From the NCBI GenBank assembly GCA_015146655.1, contig VKHL01000023.1, forward strand, positions 124,001 through 188,000: a DNA stretch of 64,000 bases. The letters run 5' to 3'. The stretch comes from Ochromonas danica (lineage: Eukaryota; Sar; Chrysophyceae; Chromulinales; Chromulinaceae). The notes under the pieces are model-generated. The model saw only the letters and a list, made by a program, of their open reading frames with translations. It had not been told where the DNA came from and did no database searches. Below, piece by piece: positions 15,238 to 25,945 of the stretch; the first letter of the stretch is position 1; each line of letters begins with the position of its first letter. The position numbers and the translations under genes were made by a program.

Positions 15238-15590
15238 CCCCCAACAAGTCATGATGTTGTTCAATTAACACAAAGTAGTCGTGTCGTGCTCACCATTTCT
15301 TCTTGTGGATTCAAGACATCATCAATCCATGAAGTACAACCTTCTAATGCTGTTCTGACACGAACTTTAGATTGATGTGACTTCTTAACAAGACTATTAA
15401 AAATCACTATTACGTCAGATCTTGTCTGCCAAGTGGCAATTCGATCATCTTCTTCATTCAATAGTGTGAAGAGAAGACGATCAAGTAAATTGCCATTTAA
15501 AAAGTCTTCCCATCTGCTTTCACATTGGTTGACAAGGCAGGAAATGTCAGCAGGAAGATGACTCAGACAATCATCCAAAAGCGACTCCAT
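11800..15590 (-). CDS. IQ-motif protein with C-terminal C2H2 zinc finger and long poly-Gly runs
   Basis: Exons 15590-15294, 15133-15050 and 14946-11800, both introns phase 0, give 1,175 residues. The N-terminal ~135 residues are helical, followed by two IQ motifs (HFQAMIRGFLTRK and IIIQKIARGYIDRK), which would bind calmodulin or a light chain. The middle is low complexity: Gly runs (one about two dozen long, from an ACC/GGT repeat), Ser, Asn, Thr and Gln tracts, separated by conserved-looking helical blocks (for example LLLEIPLGLDDSIEHLIHAA). The C-terminus ends in one C2H2 finger, FVCTYPNCHQVFSRAYTYKVHLKTH split as C-x4-C-x12-H-x3-H. I do not recognise the family. A single finger after IQ motifs suggests a Ca-responsive scaffold rather than a classical transcription factor. 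ATG 15590 is the first in frame. Confidence 0.82.
14140..14206. repeat. (ACC)n trinucleotide repeat encoding poly-Gly
   Basis: A pure ACC/GGT run of about 20 units inside the IQ/C2H2 gene, read as GGT Gly codons on the minus strand. Shorter runs of the same kind occur at about 12224-12248, 12844-12870, 13744-13768 and 14390-14425. Such tracts are prone to length change. Confidence 0.95.
15164..15236. repeat. (CA)n microsatellite in IQ/C2H2 intron 1
   Basis: About 35 CA units, slightly interrupted at its left side. On the sense strand it is (TG)n within the 160-nt intron 15134-15293, upstream of the GTGTAG acceptor. Confidence 0.95.
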
Positions 15591-15748
15591 CAAATCGAAT
15601 CAATCGAATGAGAAGAAAAAAGCAATTGTTTTTGACAGAGTGGGACCGATCAAAAGGCTCAAAATACCATTTACTTTCTCCACTTTTCGGACTTTAAAGT
15701 CGCTGTTATAGAAAGCAGTTACACCATCTGTCAAACAAAATCCAAAAC
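15591..15748. promoter_or_regulatory. Divergent promoter, IQ/C2H2 gene and DUF218 gene
   Basis: 158 bp between two outward-facing ATGs, so both promoters and 5' UTRs must share or overlap here. No TATA box seen. Confidence 0.45.
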
Positions 15749-16778
15749 ATGGTGTTAATAACAACAAACAAGAATAAGCTCTTCTATACACTACTTGGAG
15801 GTGCAGCTATATGTTCCTATATCCTTTATAGTCTCATTAGGACCTCTCTGTCGCATCAAGAGGATGGAAGAAGCTATTGGCCAAAAACTGCGATTATCAT
15901 TCTTGGTGGAGGACTATTACCTGATGGATCTCTTCCCCCTCATACTTTACTACGTGTAGAACGTGCTGTAGAGATCTATCAACAATTAGAAGGTCGTGTT
16001 GTCATCATTCCTCTCTCAGGAGGCACACCACACAAACCCAATCCATTAGATCCACAGGCAAGCAAACATCCACGAATCAATCATCAAATGATAATGATGA
16101 TATGCTACTTGCTCAGGTCATGATGACTCTGATTCTAATTCTAATTCTGGTTCTGGTTCTGATTGTTTTCTCCAGGGTTTTGTTATATGGGAGAGTAGTG
16201 CAGCTGCTAAGAAGCTATTGGCTCTAGGCATTCCAGCAGAAAAGGTTTTGGAGGAAAACTTCTCCCTCGACACCATCGGCAATGTTAGTCTGTCTGCCTC
16301 TCCCCCTCCTCCTCCTCCTCTCCTTCTCTTCTCATTGATCTTCATTCTAATCGTGCATGACTGTCACCGATAGGCTTATTTCTTACGTATGATACATGTG
16401 GAGAACTGTGAGTTTGAGAAGTTGATCATCATCACTAATGACTGGCACATGAGTCGAACAAGAGCAATCTTTGACACAGTTTTCCATCTGCCCATGCGGT
16501 CATCTTCTCTTCAAGTTACATCTCATTCTTCTCTTCATCTAACTTACGAAACTGTTCCTGCTGGAGTATCTGATCAATCGATTCTTGCAGCCCGAATTGC
16601 AAGAGAACAACAATCTCTAATCACTTTCAATGAGAAGACACGCACTCTGTGGAAGTCTATGCAAGATCTACATCATTGGTTATTTGTAGAGCATAATGCC
16701 TATGCTTCAAAGAGGTTGTTACCAAAGAAAGAAGACCAACAAAAAGATGTCAACACTTTGGCGCTAAGCACTTATTAA
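15749..16778 (+). CDS. DUF218/YdcF-like membrane-anchored protein
   Basis: Exons 15749-16057, 16176-16283 and 16374-16778, all phase 0, give 273 residues. An N-terminal hydrophobic anchor (about residues 11-30, LFYTLLGGAAICSYILYSLI) is followed by the DUF218 fold: AIIILGGGLLPDGSLPPHTL, the GGTPHKPNPLDPQ loop, FSLDTIGNAYFLR and IIITNDWHMSRTRAIF. The family includes bacterial YdcF, SanA and ElyC, linked to envelope functions; the eukaryotic role is not settled. The first intron starts with GC rather than GT (CAG/GCAAGC) and ends TTCTCCAG. Removing it joins LDPQ to GFVIWES, the order seen in other family members, and reading through instead meets a stop. At 273 residues it is a normal length for the family. 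Confidence 0.88.
16058..16175 (+). other. GC-AG intron in the DUF218 gene
   Basis: 118 nt, 5' CAG/GCAAGC and 3' TTTTCTCCAG/GGT, phase 0. No GT donor near by keeps the conserved LDPQ-GF join. GC-AG introns with strong flanking match are a known minor U2 class. Confidence 0.75.
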
Positions 16779-17407
16779 GTGAGACGAATGGTTTAGTTGG
16801 TTTCAGATAGTATTTAGAAGGTACTATGTATTTGTTTGGTCTGTAATTAACCGTAACCTCTATTGTTGTGAGAGTTCTGCTTGTGGGTTTGGTTCAAATG
16901 CAAATAGTACAGTTCATCTGATAGTTACCAACTCCATACTTCACAAGACAGCGATGTTTAGCTTGTTTTAACATTTTATATCCTATCACTGAATTCTTTA
17001 TCGATCTTTCAAATGAAAAATATGGATTATATATGATCTGTTAGACTAGATTGAAGTTGATATCTTAACTGTAAGGTAAATTAATAAGCCCTTAATATAA
17101 ATACTATTCAGTTCACATGGTACATGGATAAAAGATGTACTATTCGGTCCATTTAGTAACCTTAATCTTGCAGTCTTTCTCTTTCTCTTTGGCGTATCGT
17201 TTCATCGTAATTTGTGGTTCAATCCCAACCTTGCCTCTACTGAAACTACGTCATTCTGCACAATAGTGACTTATTTCTCATCTTATGCGACTTTTGTGAT
17301 TTGCGCGACTTCGTTCTTCAATGTGTCGGAGGGAAGGCTTCCGCCCAGAGAGAGAGAATCAAGCAAGAGAGAGAAAGAAAGAGAGAAAGATCAGGTTTTA
17401 GAATACA
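16779..17407. other. Intergenic, DUF218 to globin
   Basis: 3' flank of the DUF218 gene and upstream region of the globin gene. AT-rich; a purine-rich GAGAGA/GAAAGA stretch lies at about 17348-17393, directly before the globin ATG. No other feature seen. Confidence 0.4.
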
Positions 17408-18238
17408 ATGGGAGGGATTGTAAGCAGAGCTACCTCCAGTTATGACCATACAAAAGCGACATCAATCGCTACAGTCCGGGCGGCTGCTTCTTCCGCTTCA
17501 GCCGCCGCCGCCGCACATTACAGTCGTGTGGTTTCCTTGATGTTACCCACTTATTATGTCCAAGATATTCTCACAAGAGAGAATCTTGAAACAGCAAAAG
17601 GTACTTGGGCATCACTATTGAGTGATCAGGCACCAAAATATAAAACTTTGTGTAAGAATGAAGAATTTGCCAATCGCTTTCCTTCAGCGATGAGTTACTT
17701 TTGTGAATATTTCTTCGCACGTCTCTTTGATGTTCATCCAAGTATAATTCCAGCACTGAGCAAAGTAGTTGATCGAGATCGCTTCATGCGTACTGTCATA
17801 GAGTTTGCATTAAGTGATCTAAGTGATGAAGAGTCATTCAAGTCTACACTTGAAGTGTTTGCAGTCACACATCATCGACGAGGAGTACGCGCTATCGAAT
17901 GTCAGTGATACTACATGTGCTCTGCTCGCTGATATTCCTCTCTTTGTGTTATTGAATATCATTGTATGTGTTTAGACGGAATATTCGGAGAAGTACTTCT
18001 TCACTCTTTCCAACAGACCATGGGTGCGATTGCATTTTCACCAGACATCTACCATGCTTGGGCAAGTGTCTATTCGCGTCTACTTGCCATCATTTTACCC
18101 CTTGCCGTGGCACTTGATCTTGATGATAAGGATCAGGCAGGCTGTCACTCTGCAGATCGTCAGAATGACTTCTTTGAAAATGTGCGCACCTGCTCGGATG
18201 AAATCATGGAAGCCAACCTTACCCGCTTGGCCTACTAG
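17408..18238 (+). CDS. Globin with predicted N-myristoylated N-terminus
   Basis: Exons 17408-17900 and 17976-18238 (75-nt GT-AG intron, phase 1, rebuilding a Tyr codon) give 251 residues. The globin domain begins near residue 50: FCEYFFARLFDVHP matches the C/CD region with its Phe, and HHRRGVRAIEYGIFGEVLL matches helices F-G with His155 as the likely proximal haem ligand; the H-helix is WASVYSRLLAIILPLAV. Family role: haem-based O2/NO binding, sensing or redox. The N-terminus is MGGIVS, with Gly2 and Ser6 as in N-myristoylation sites, followed by an Ala/Ser-rich linker of about 30 residues, so membrane attachment is likely (inference). ATG 17408 is the first in frame and gives this motif. The globin type (single-domain sensor, neuroglobin-like or other) is not decided. 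Confidence 0.85.
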
Positions 18239-18682
18239 CTCTAAATTTTGATCAACTTAATCCCTCCTACTGCTGTGGCTTCTCCTGGCCCAACCAGGCA
18301 GTAGTGTCTGTTCCCTTGGGCATACAGCACGAAGTGAGTGTTGTCTGCTGTTTCGTAGCCCGACTTTTGTTTTACGAATATGATATAAACATGTACATGC
18401 GCATGTCTAGTGATATGCGTAAAGTAGTGTAGTTTAATGTAGTCTGTTTCTTCGCACCCTTCTCTTCATCCTGCGAGACGCAAGCAATGATGCGGAAAGG
18501 AATGAACGAACTGTCCTTGTGTTATTGATTGGTGTTATTGATTCATTGTTATATCTGTAACATAACTCTCGTAAGGTTGATAGATACTGATGATTGGAGC
18601 TATAGAGTGTTTAGGAGTGACTATATAAGATACACACCCTTCCCACCTTCTATTGCCCATTAACAGAGCGTCCAGCCCTTCC
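18239..18682. other. Convergent intergenic, globin / JmjC
   Basis: 3' ends of the two genes face each other over 444 bp. No coding or repeat signal seen. Confidence 0.4.
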
Positions 18683-21169
18683 TTATTCCGCCAGTGGCAT
18701 CACGTCCCCAACAGAAGGAGCTCCTTGGAGCAAGCGTCTCCTCACCTCAAGAAGCTTAGCATCAGGGAACTGTGCGGGATAGTAGCCAGACCCTGTAGAA
18801 ACAGTGAGGGATGGCTGCGAGATGTTAAACCGTGTTTCGAAGTCTTCGTCAGAGAACATATCACTCGTCGTTGATTCGTCGTCGGTGGAGAAAATAGACA
18901 TTGCATCCCAGTCAATCCGTCCAGTATCGGCCACGGAAGGCAAGCTGGAGGAGGAAGAGGAGGACTTCCCGATCACCATCTGGCTACCAGCAGCCGGTCT
19001 TGTTGGGGGGTCTGTAACTTCAACATGCGGTTTTGGTCTTGATTCTTGTTGAGACTCTATTGACAAGACTCTAGCGTCCTCCATCTCCCCTCCTACTTGG
19101 TTAACTGGACTGTCTCGCGGGCTTGGGAAAGACTGTCCAAGCAAGACGTGTTGTACACTCTCTTCCCTAATAAATAGCAATAATGAAAGATGGTCAACAC
19201 GAATTGAGAGTATTTAAATAGTTCGCTCCACAGATATCTACCTCGTCTCCGAAAGAGAAGCGATCTTGCGTAATTGACCAAGTGGTAGCCAAAAATCATC
19301 TTCACGACGTGTGCCCTTGATATGGAAGCGAGCTTGTCCGTCTTCCACGTCCACAACTGTGCCTTCCAACTCCTTAGCCTCACTGGAGAGCATGACAGCG
19401 ACTGTGTCGCCTCGATCGATAGCCGGTTTATCAGGTAATGAGGCCACTGATAACGTGGAGGATGATGAGACAGTAGCTCTTTTACGTTTTTGATAGGCAC
19501 GCTTCTCTTTGCGTGCTTCGCCCGTCTCCCAAAGCTCCAATCCATCTTCATCTCCACCAGTGATTTGTGCCACTGTAGTCTTTCTTTTCGTATTTTTTCT
19601 CTTGGGCTTCGTCTCTTCCATATCAAAGGAGTATGTATTCGTGGAGTCATAATAGGGAAATCGGTCGAGTTTCACTGGATATGTATATGTGGTAGTAGTG
19701 GTAGCAGCAGCAGAGGAAGAGGGACCAGATTGATTCCTAATAGATGAGGAAGAGATAGAGTTTTGCTGCGTCTTCTTCTGTTCCTTCTTTTGTGCACGTT
19801 GTCGATCTTCATCTTCAATAGTATCACAAATGTGGCATTTGTTGGCGTCTACAAAGGACAGATTGTATCCCGGATAGAACTCCAAATAGTGTTGTAGCAC
19901 ACAGTGCTTATGGAACGCCAAGCCACAACTAACACATTGTGTTAGCTCTACTTCTTCCTCTTTCATTTCATCTGTTCCCACTTCTTCATCAACATCGATG
20001 TTAGAGATAGTACTATCTTTCTGTTTGGAGGCCGCAATAACAACAGTGGAGGAGCTGCCACAGAGACAGCGAAGACGCCCAGGTTTCAACCCAGCTCTCC
20101 AATCATGGGAATGTCGCAAGAAAGAAAGAAGCTTTGAGGAACTGGAACTGGAACTGGAGCTTGAAGAGGAAGGATCACTCTCAGCGAGAAGTCGTCTGCG
20201 CATGTATCGCGTCTCGAAAGTGTCCATATCGATATTAACAGTGAAAGGACGACAGAGACAATGCTTGGCTTTACGACTAATTTCTAACCATCTTTCTGTA
20301 CCAAAGTTGATCGCCTCTGCTATATTAAATCCATGATTAAATCCTGCATGATAGGCACCTGGGAAGGTTATCATAAACTCTCCCGGGAACTGTACGGCAG
20401 TATCGAATTCGATACCAGATTCTTTCAGTCGCGAAGGAGAGACTAGGCATGTCTTATGCCTTAAAAACTCCTTGCATTGTCTTGCCTCCATAGGAAAGGC
20501 TGCAGCGGCCAAGTGCTCAAAGTGTGCCCTGGATGATGGCGGGATAGCATACCACGACTTGGCCGCACCATGATGAAGATAGTTGATACTGTAAAGGTCA
20601 ACATCTTCTACATGATAGGCAAACATAGCACGCCAACTGCCTATATAGAGCATAGGAGTAGTGACACCTGGGATACCTTCCTCTTCTTCCTCGAGCAGGT
20701 TGAGAAGATTTGTGAGATTGGAGAGATTCCAAGAAGGATGACTTTCCTCTCCAGTGAAGAGAGAACCAGGTAGATCAGCACCATAGAGAGGGTCACCATG
20801 ACCTGAAGAAGCTGTGAGCTGCCTCCAAAAGCGACTCTCTCTGTCAGCAAGCGAGTTCTCCGATGAATTGGTAGAGGATGACTGTGTAGCAGCAAAGGCT
20901 TGGAACTGTTGCAGAGAGAGTTCGGGCCACTCAAAGAGAGAAACAGAGAAGATTCCATTCCTACCCGAGACCACCTGTTGCACAGCATTACGCACAGGAA
21001 GGTCGAGATGGTCGATGTCATAGTCCCTCCTCACACGCCAGGAAGGAGGAGGAACGATTTTACAAATGCTACAGTCTGGGAGCATCTCCTCAAGTAGAAG
21101 GATATAAGAGGAGAAATCTGCAAACTCCTCCTCAGAGGGATAGAGGACGGGACATGTACAGGTGGACAT
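18683..21169 (-). CDS. KDM4-like JmjC histone lysine demethylase
   Basis: Exons 21169-19242 and 19166-18683 (75-nt intron in an Arg codon) give 803 residues. JmjN is at residues 6-44 (CPVLYPSEEEFADF) and JmjC at about 165-300. The Fe(II) ligands are His186 and Glu188 (AYHVEDVD) and His274 (AYHAGFNHGF); this matches KDM4A His188/Glu190/His276 almost number for number. Lys204 in AAKSWY fits the 2-oxoglutarate site. After a Ser run comes a Cys/His-rich block (LRCLCG, CVSCGLAFHKHCV, KCHICDT) that looks like an atypical PHD-type finger. A basic region follows, and then a Tudor/Agenet-like barrel near 585-640 (GDTVAVMLSSEAKELEGTVVDV). The tail is Ser-rich. The expected activity is demethylation of H3K9me3/me2 or H3K36me; substrate choice cannot be read by eye. 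It acts in the nucleus. Confidence 0.92.
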
Positions 21170-21333
21170 GATTTATGCTCAATTACCATCATGCTTTGCT
21201 GCCAGTGAGAGAACATGCTTTTTTACTCTAAAAAGGCTACTTTGAATAGGCACAACATCGACTTTTAATCTACACCTCTTCATCTATGATCACCCATCCC
21301 ACAATTAATAGTTACAACATTATTAGATCATTC

Positions 21334-22509
21334 CTAGTCGAACTTCCTCCGCTTAGGTCCATTCGAATTTCTTGAGTTATTATTCCGATTGAAGCTAAAA
21401 TTATCACTAAAAGGATCACCTTTGTGCTGGCGAAGGTTCTGATGATTGGCAAACTTGCGCTTGTTGGCTGCTTGCTTGACCTGCTGATACGCTTGTTGGA
21501 AATGTGAACGAGCACTTTTCACCCTGCCACCCTGCTGCCCATGTCTACCCCTCCCTTCGTCTATCTCCTTTGGTAGAGCTGTTTCGGATACCACAAGATC
21601 CTCTGGCGCCGCTTCCTCCACGAAGAAAGAATCTCCTTCAGGTGACTCATCAGTGACAGCAGTAGCAGCAGCGGCAGCAGAGGCTGGCACAGCAGAGGGA
21701 GTGTTGTTGATTGCTTTGGACTTCTCTTCTGTTGTCTTTCCCTTCTTACCATAGCCTTGAGGCTCTTCCTCGTCCTCTTCACTTTCCTCACTGTCACTCT
21801 CACTCTCGCTTTCATCCTCGCTGTGATCGCCACCGTCTTCCTCGTTCTTCTCTTCGTGTGTATTCTGCTTAGCGGAATCCGAAGCACTGCGCCGACCTGC
21901 TTTCTTGTTCTCATCTTTCAGCTGCTTGGCTACTTCCAAGGCATCAACCACTCGATCTTTTCCCTCCGCAACATCTTTCTTCCAAGCTTCAAGAGCCAAA
22001 GCCCTCGCCTGGCTGGCCATCTTTCCACTACGACCTTTCTCCTCTTGTCCCTTCTCCTCCTGGTCAGCAAAGAGGGCTACGTACTTCATCTTCACAGGAT
22101 AATACCTTAAACATAGAGCACAAGAGGAGAGCATGGAATAAGTAAGGGTAAGGTAGGGTAGGGGGGGTGTATAAGAAGAGAATGGAATAGACTAGTACAT
22201 GATATAGGCGAGGTCTTCCAACAGACGCTGTCTCTGACTCTGTAACTTCTCTTGTTCCTTTCCTTCAGCTTGTGAAACCTTTTTGTCAAGTGTACTAATC
22301 ATACGAGTAACCTTCTTGCGTTCGAAGAACTTCACCATATGATAACGTTGTTCATGCTTGCGACGTACTTCCTGTAGTTGCTTGACTTCCTTGGTCTCGC
22401 GGAGTGCCTCTATGCGCTTTAAAATACTTTCTTTAGCCTCTTCGTCCAAAGCATCACCTTTACTTTTGAGCAGACGCTCCAAGTCGCGGATCTTCTTTTG
22501 GTTGGACAT
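21334..22509 (-). CDS. EFG1: rRNA-processing protein EFG1
   Basis: Exons 22509-22199 and 22105-21334 (93-nt intron splitting a Met codon) give 360 residues. The N-terminal 125 residues are the Efg1 domain: KIRDLERLLKSKG, RYHMVKFFERKKVTRMI, and DLAYIMYYPVKMKYVALF formed across the splice join, which confirms it. The domain is a basic coiled coil. In yeast Efg1 is a nucleolar 90S/SSU-processome factor needed for 18S rRNA maturation. The C-terminal half is this lineage's own: an acidic Ser/Glu/Asp stretch (SEDESESESDSEESEEDEEE), then an Asn/Arg-rich tail ending KRRKFD, a plausible nuclear/nucleolar signal. It lies 164 bp downstream of the JmjC start on the same strand. Confidence 0.92.
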
Positions 22510-22808
22510 CGTTCAATATTGTCCCTCCCTCTCACTGCCGCCACACTGAGGATAAACGCGCTTTTTGAGGAGAGAAAAGCTTCTTCTATTTGTCTGCTAA
22601 TCTAATGGTGTGTGTAGTCTATAGTTTAATTAGACGAGTCCAATCGTATCTGTTGGTACGCATAGAGTAGAGCACTTGTCTAATAGAGTAAAGAATATCA
22701 ATCAAATACGAATGAAAAGTAGCGTTAACTTTATAAAGAAACTACTAATTTCTAATGTACAACAAGCAACAAAGCAAAACTGCTTGAAGAAAGCAAGTAA
22801 CGACCGCT

Positions 22809-25562
22809 CTAGAGACCAGTTCTACGAGAGGATTTCAAATAAAATATCAAAGCAGCAATCATACGAAAGCCCACACCAATGGCCATGAGTGAACCGATCG
22901 ATCTTCCCAGCCCCTCGTCTATAACAAAACCATAGCGATCAGCTCCTTCCTGGATGTCGATGTCAACGTGGCCTTTGTTCGTAAGATAACGAGTCCAGGT
23001 GTAGTATGTTGCCTCGGCTGTCCAAGTAGCAAAGGAGATGTACCAGGGCCAGTCGACCACGGGGTAGCGACTGACTTGTTTCAGTGTAGGCTCCACTCCA
23101 GCAAAGACACAAAATGCAATCGTTACGATAATAGCCAACACACTGGCCGAGTTCTTCGACACTAAAGCGGATGTAATATAACCAATGGAACTCGCGGCAA
23201 ACGCAGTCGCGAGGATGGTTGCCATCCAATTAGTGTAGACTCCAGCATGACCAAACAAGCACCTGAACGACAAATTGCAAAAGAAATGAGACGAAAAGAG
23301 CGCGTCTTATCATCATATTTCACTTACCAGATGCCAGTAAAGACAAAGCCATTCAAGAGTACAAAAATGAAATCCGCTGAAATACGCCCCAGTGTATAGG
23401 ACCACATAGACATGCCAGCATCTCGTTCTCGTTGTGCATTGGCCAAAAATCCAGCAAAAACTGGCACAGCAGCCAAAGAAGAAGATACACCCAAAGCACT
23501 GGAGATGAAAAAGAGTAGTTGCTCTAAACCCATCGAAGACATATTATCCTTGCTATATTTGGCAAGAGGCGAGGGTAAGTAAGGTTGCAAGGCATCTGAG
23601 AGATTGGGAGCTAAAGTGCCGTAGTAAGTGCTTCGAATGAGAACACTGAAACCGCTGGATAAAGCGCAAGCCATAACTACATTAATGAGCATGTAGATAA
23701 GAAGAGCATTTGTGTTGCGAATGCGAACGATGAACAGGCGACCGAAGTTGAGAATGAATTGAATAACAAAATTAATAGATTGCTCGCGCACAGATCGGTT
23801 AACGGCAAGTTTCTCCACTTTTAGAGATGGTTGCTTTAGAGTGGTTGGTTTGCTAACGCCATCATGCTCCACGTCATCGTGGTTTGAGGAAACACAATGA
23901 AGATAGATAGTTCGCTGATCTGCAGAGAAAGCATCCCAATAACGATGCAACTGAGAGGGAGGATAGCGAGGTCTGCCATCCTCAGAAGAAAGTTGACAAG
24001 GCACAATGTTATTCAACACGTCCAGGCAAAAGTCAGCATCAGAAGTTTCAGCTTTTATAGGATATCCCATGGAACACAAGTATGGCGCAGCATGAGAGGA
24101 GTGGCCCTCAAAGACGATACCACCCAACAAGCTCATGAGGAAGAGATGATCAATGCGTGTGAAGATTTCCTTGCGTGGCTGCTGTAAAATAAGGCAAATA
24201 GTGACGCCAGTTTTGCAAATCTCTTCCAGAGTGATAATAAGGTCGTAAGAGACGGCGGCATCAAGACCTGCAGTGGGTTCATCCAACAGCAGCAGACCAG
24301 GACGAGAGAGAGCTACAAGCTCACAACCGATGTTCACTCTCTTCAACTGTCCACCAGAAATGTTTGCAGCCTGATTCTCTCCTCCACCGATGATAGACTC
24401 TGCAATGTGAGCAATGGCGAGCTGGGAGAGAACGCGATTCACTTCTTCAGTTGCCTCGGCTAAGCTGCGGAGAGTGCGTCCACGGAAGAGAGCATTGAAA
24501 GTGAGCAACTCACGAACAGTGAGCTGACGATCGAGGATGTCTTCTTGAGGTACGTAGCCAACATAGCTGTTCAATGCGCTGCGGTCCAGTTGCCAAGCAA
24601 CATTCTTTTCATAGTCACGCACAGTGTAGACAACTTCTCCACCGGCACCTTCTCCACCTCGCTTGAGAACCTTCAAGAGAGTGGACTTTCCGCTGAGAGT
24701 GAGAGAAAGACAACGGTCAATAATTGTATTTGCAATTGTTATTGAATGAAAGGCATTACACTTACCAAGCGGTCGGGCCTAAGATGGCAGAGATCTTTCC
24801 TCCAGGTAAGGATCCGCTGAGGGAGGACAGAACAGGAGGCAAGGAGAGGTCACGAAATGTCACCTCCAGCAATCCTTTCACTTCACTTTTGTCTCTCTCC
24901 TTCTCCTCTGCTTCATTTTTACCAGCCAGTTCATATGCTACAACTTCAGCTTTTGCGGCTATAGTTGCAGAGATAGAAGCTTTGATACTGGCGTCTCCTC
25001 GGCGAGCAGCGAAATCCTTGCTAAGTTGTCGCTGCCTTAGCAAGATGGAAACAGTAAACGCGATCACGACGAGAATTCCCATAATGAGTGTGTTGACGAA
25101 GTTGATTTGATAAGCTGATTGGGTATCGTCACAATAGGAGAGATCATCACATGGAAATGGCGAGACAGTGCGCTCGGTGCACCAGTGATCATGAGTGCAG
25201 GGCTAAGAGACAAACCATTGGAATGCATCACAAGACAGTTTTGTTGGTGAGGGGTCTGAGAGGAAAATGGTGGGCGAGCAAGAGGAAGGACTTACGAGGA
25301 TGGTGGTTGAATTGGGGCAGTAGAAGCCACCAAAACACATGCTCTGTACTGCTCGGTCAGGTACGACATAATCTTCCTTGTCATCCCAGGTAGCAGATTT
25401 ATCATCCCAAATCGTACGAAGCAGAGCATAACGATAATCCAAGTCATCAAGATGGGGCTGATTAGAGTAGGATGAGCAGTAAAATCCATCGAGACAGGGC
25501 AGGATATAGTTAGGGCAAGAGTTTGCCAAAGCACAATCAAAGCCAGGAGGGCAAAGAGTCAT
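22809..25562 (-). CDS. ABCG (White) family half-transporter with Cys-rich N-terminal ectodomain
   Basis: Exons 25562-25296, 25202-24766, 24692-23328 and 23262-22809 give 840 residues. The N-terminal ~120 residues are Cys-rich (CPPGFDC, CLDGFYC, FGGFYCP, PCTHDHWC), as in plant ABCG24/28-type proteins. A membrane segment (TLIMGILVVIAFTVSILL) and a basic linker follow. The ATPase has Walker A GPTACGKST (231-239, Cys in place of the usual Ala/Ser), signature NISGGQLKR and Walker B LLLLDEPTAGLDAA. The rest is the ABC2 membrane domain with about six spans. Half-transporters dimerise to export lipids or hydrophobic compounds. ATG 25562 is the first ATG in this frame after a stop, but the protein then lacks a signal peptide and upstream Cys modules, so one or more 5' exons may be missing. 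An AAAG/A acceptor directly precedes this ATG. Confidence 0.87.
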
Positions 25563-25642
25563 TCTTTCAGGTAGTATCGATCAGAGAGCGAAGCAAAGAA
25601 GCCTTTTCTAGGAATAAGAATGTGATCGTCATTCTCAGCCAT
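25559..25642 (-). other. Possible upstream ORF overlapping the ABCG start
   Basis: A 27-codon ATG-TGA frame (MAENDDHILIPRKGFF and onward) ends with TGA overlapping the ABCG ATG as ATGA, in another frame. It is either a uORF, a fragment of a missed 5' exon, or chance. Confidence 0.25.
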
Positions 25643-25945
25643 ACCACTAGACTAAGCGATCCAGGGGAGCGAGGACAAGAGGTGTTACCATGTGGCACCG
25701 TTGTTTACGTTCATTCTAATTTCTTTTCACCTCTTGGGCCAGCTCCTCTGCATCGCACACCAACCCTCCACTAACTTCCCATCGAAGTCTGCCATTTCCA
25801 TTGGAGAATTCCATGGAAAATATGCTGGACAGCAGTCAAGTCACAGTCAGAATGCCAGAATGTTCGCCAAACCTCCAACCTGCTGGTTGCTTCAAGAGGT
25901 CAAGAGCAAGTGTTGCCTGTGATCTATGAAATCGAATTTACGATC
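25563..25945. promoter_or_regulatory. Divergent region, ABCG / sugar transporter
   Basis: 383 bp between the two ATGs. On the minus strand there are short open stretches with exon-like edges (for example from an ATG near 25805 to a CAAGAG/GTGAAA donor near 25732), which may be missed 5' exons of the ABCG gene. I cannot join them with confidence. Confidence 0.35.

Noticed and set aside
19093-19650. 185-codon minus frame overlapping the JmjC gene
   Set aside because: It is another frame of the JmjC exon, crossing its intron; the JmjC frame is supported by domains.
19998-20336. 112-codon plus-strand frame
   Set aside because: Antisense shadow of JmjC Ser/Glu-rich coding sequence.
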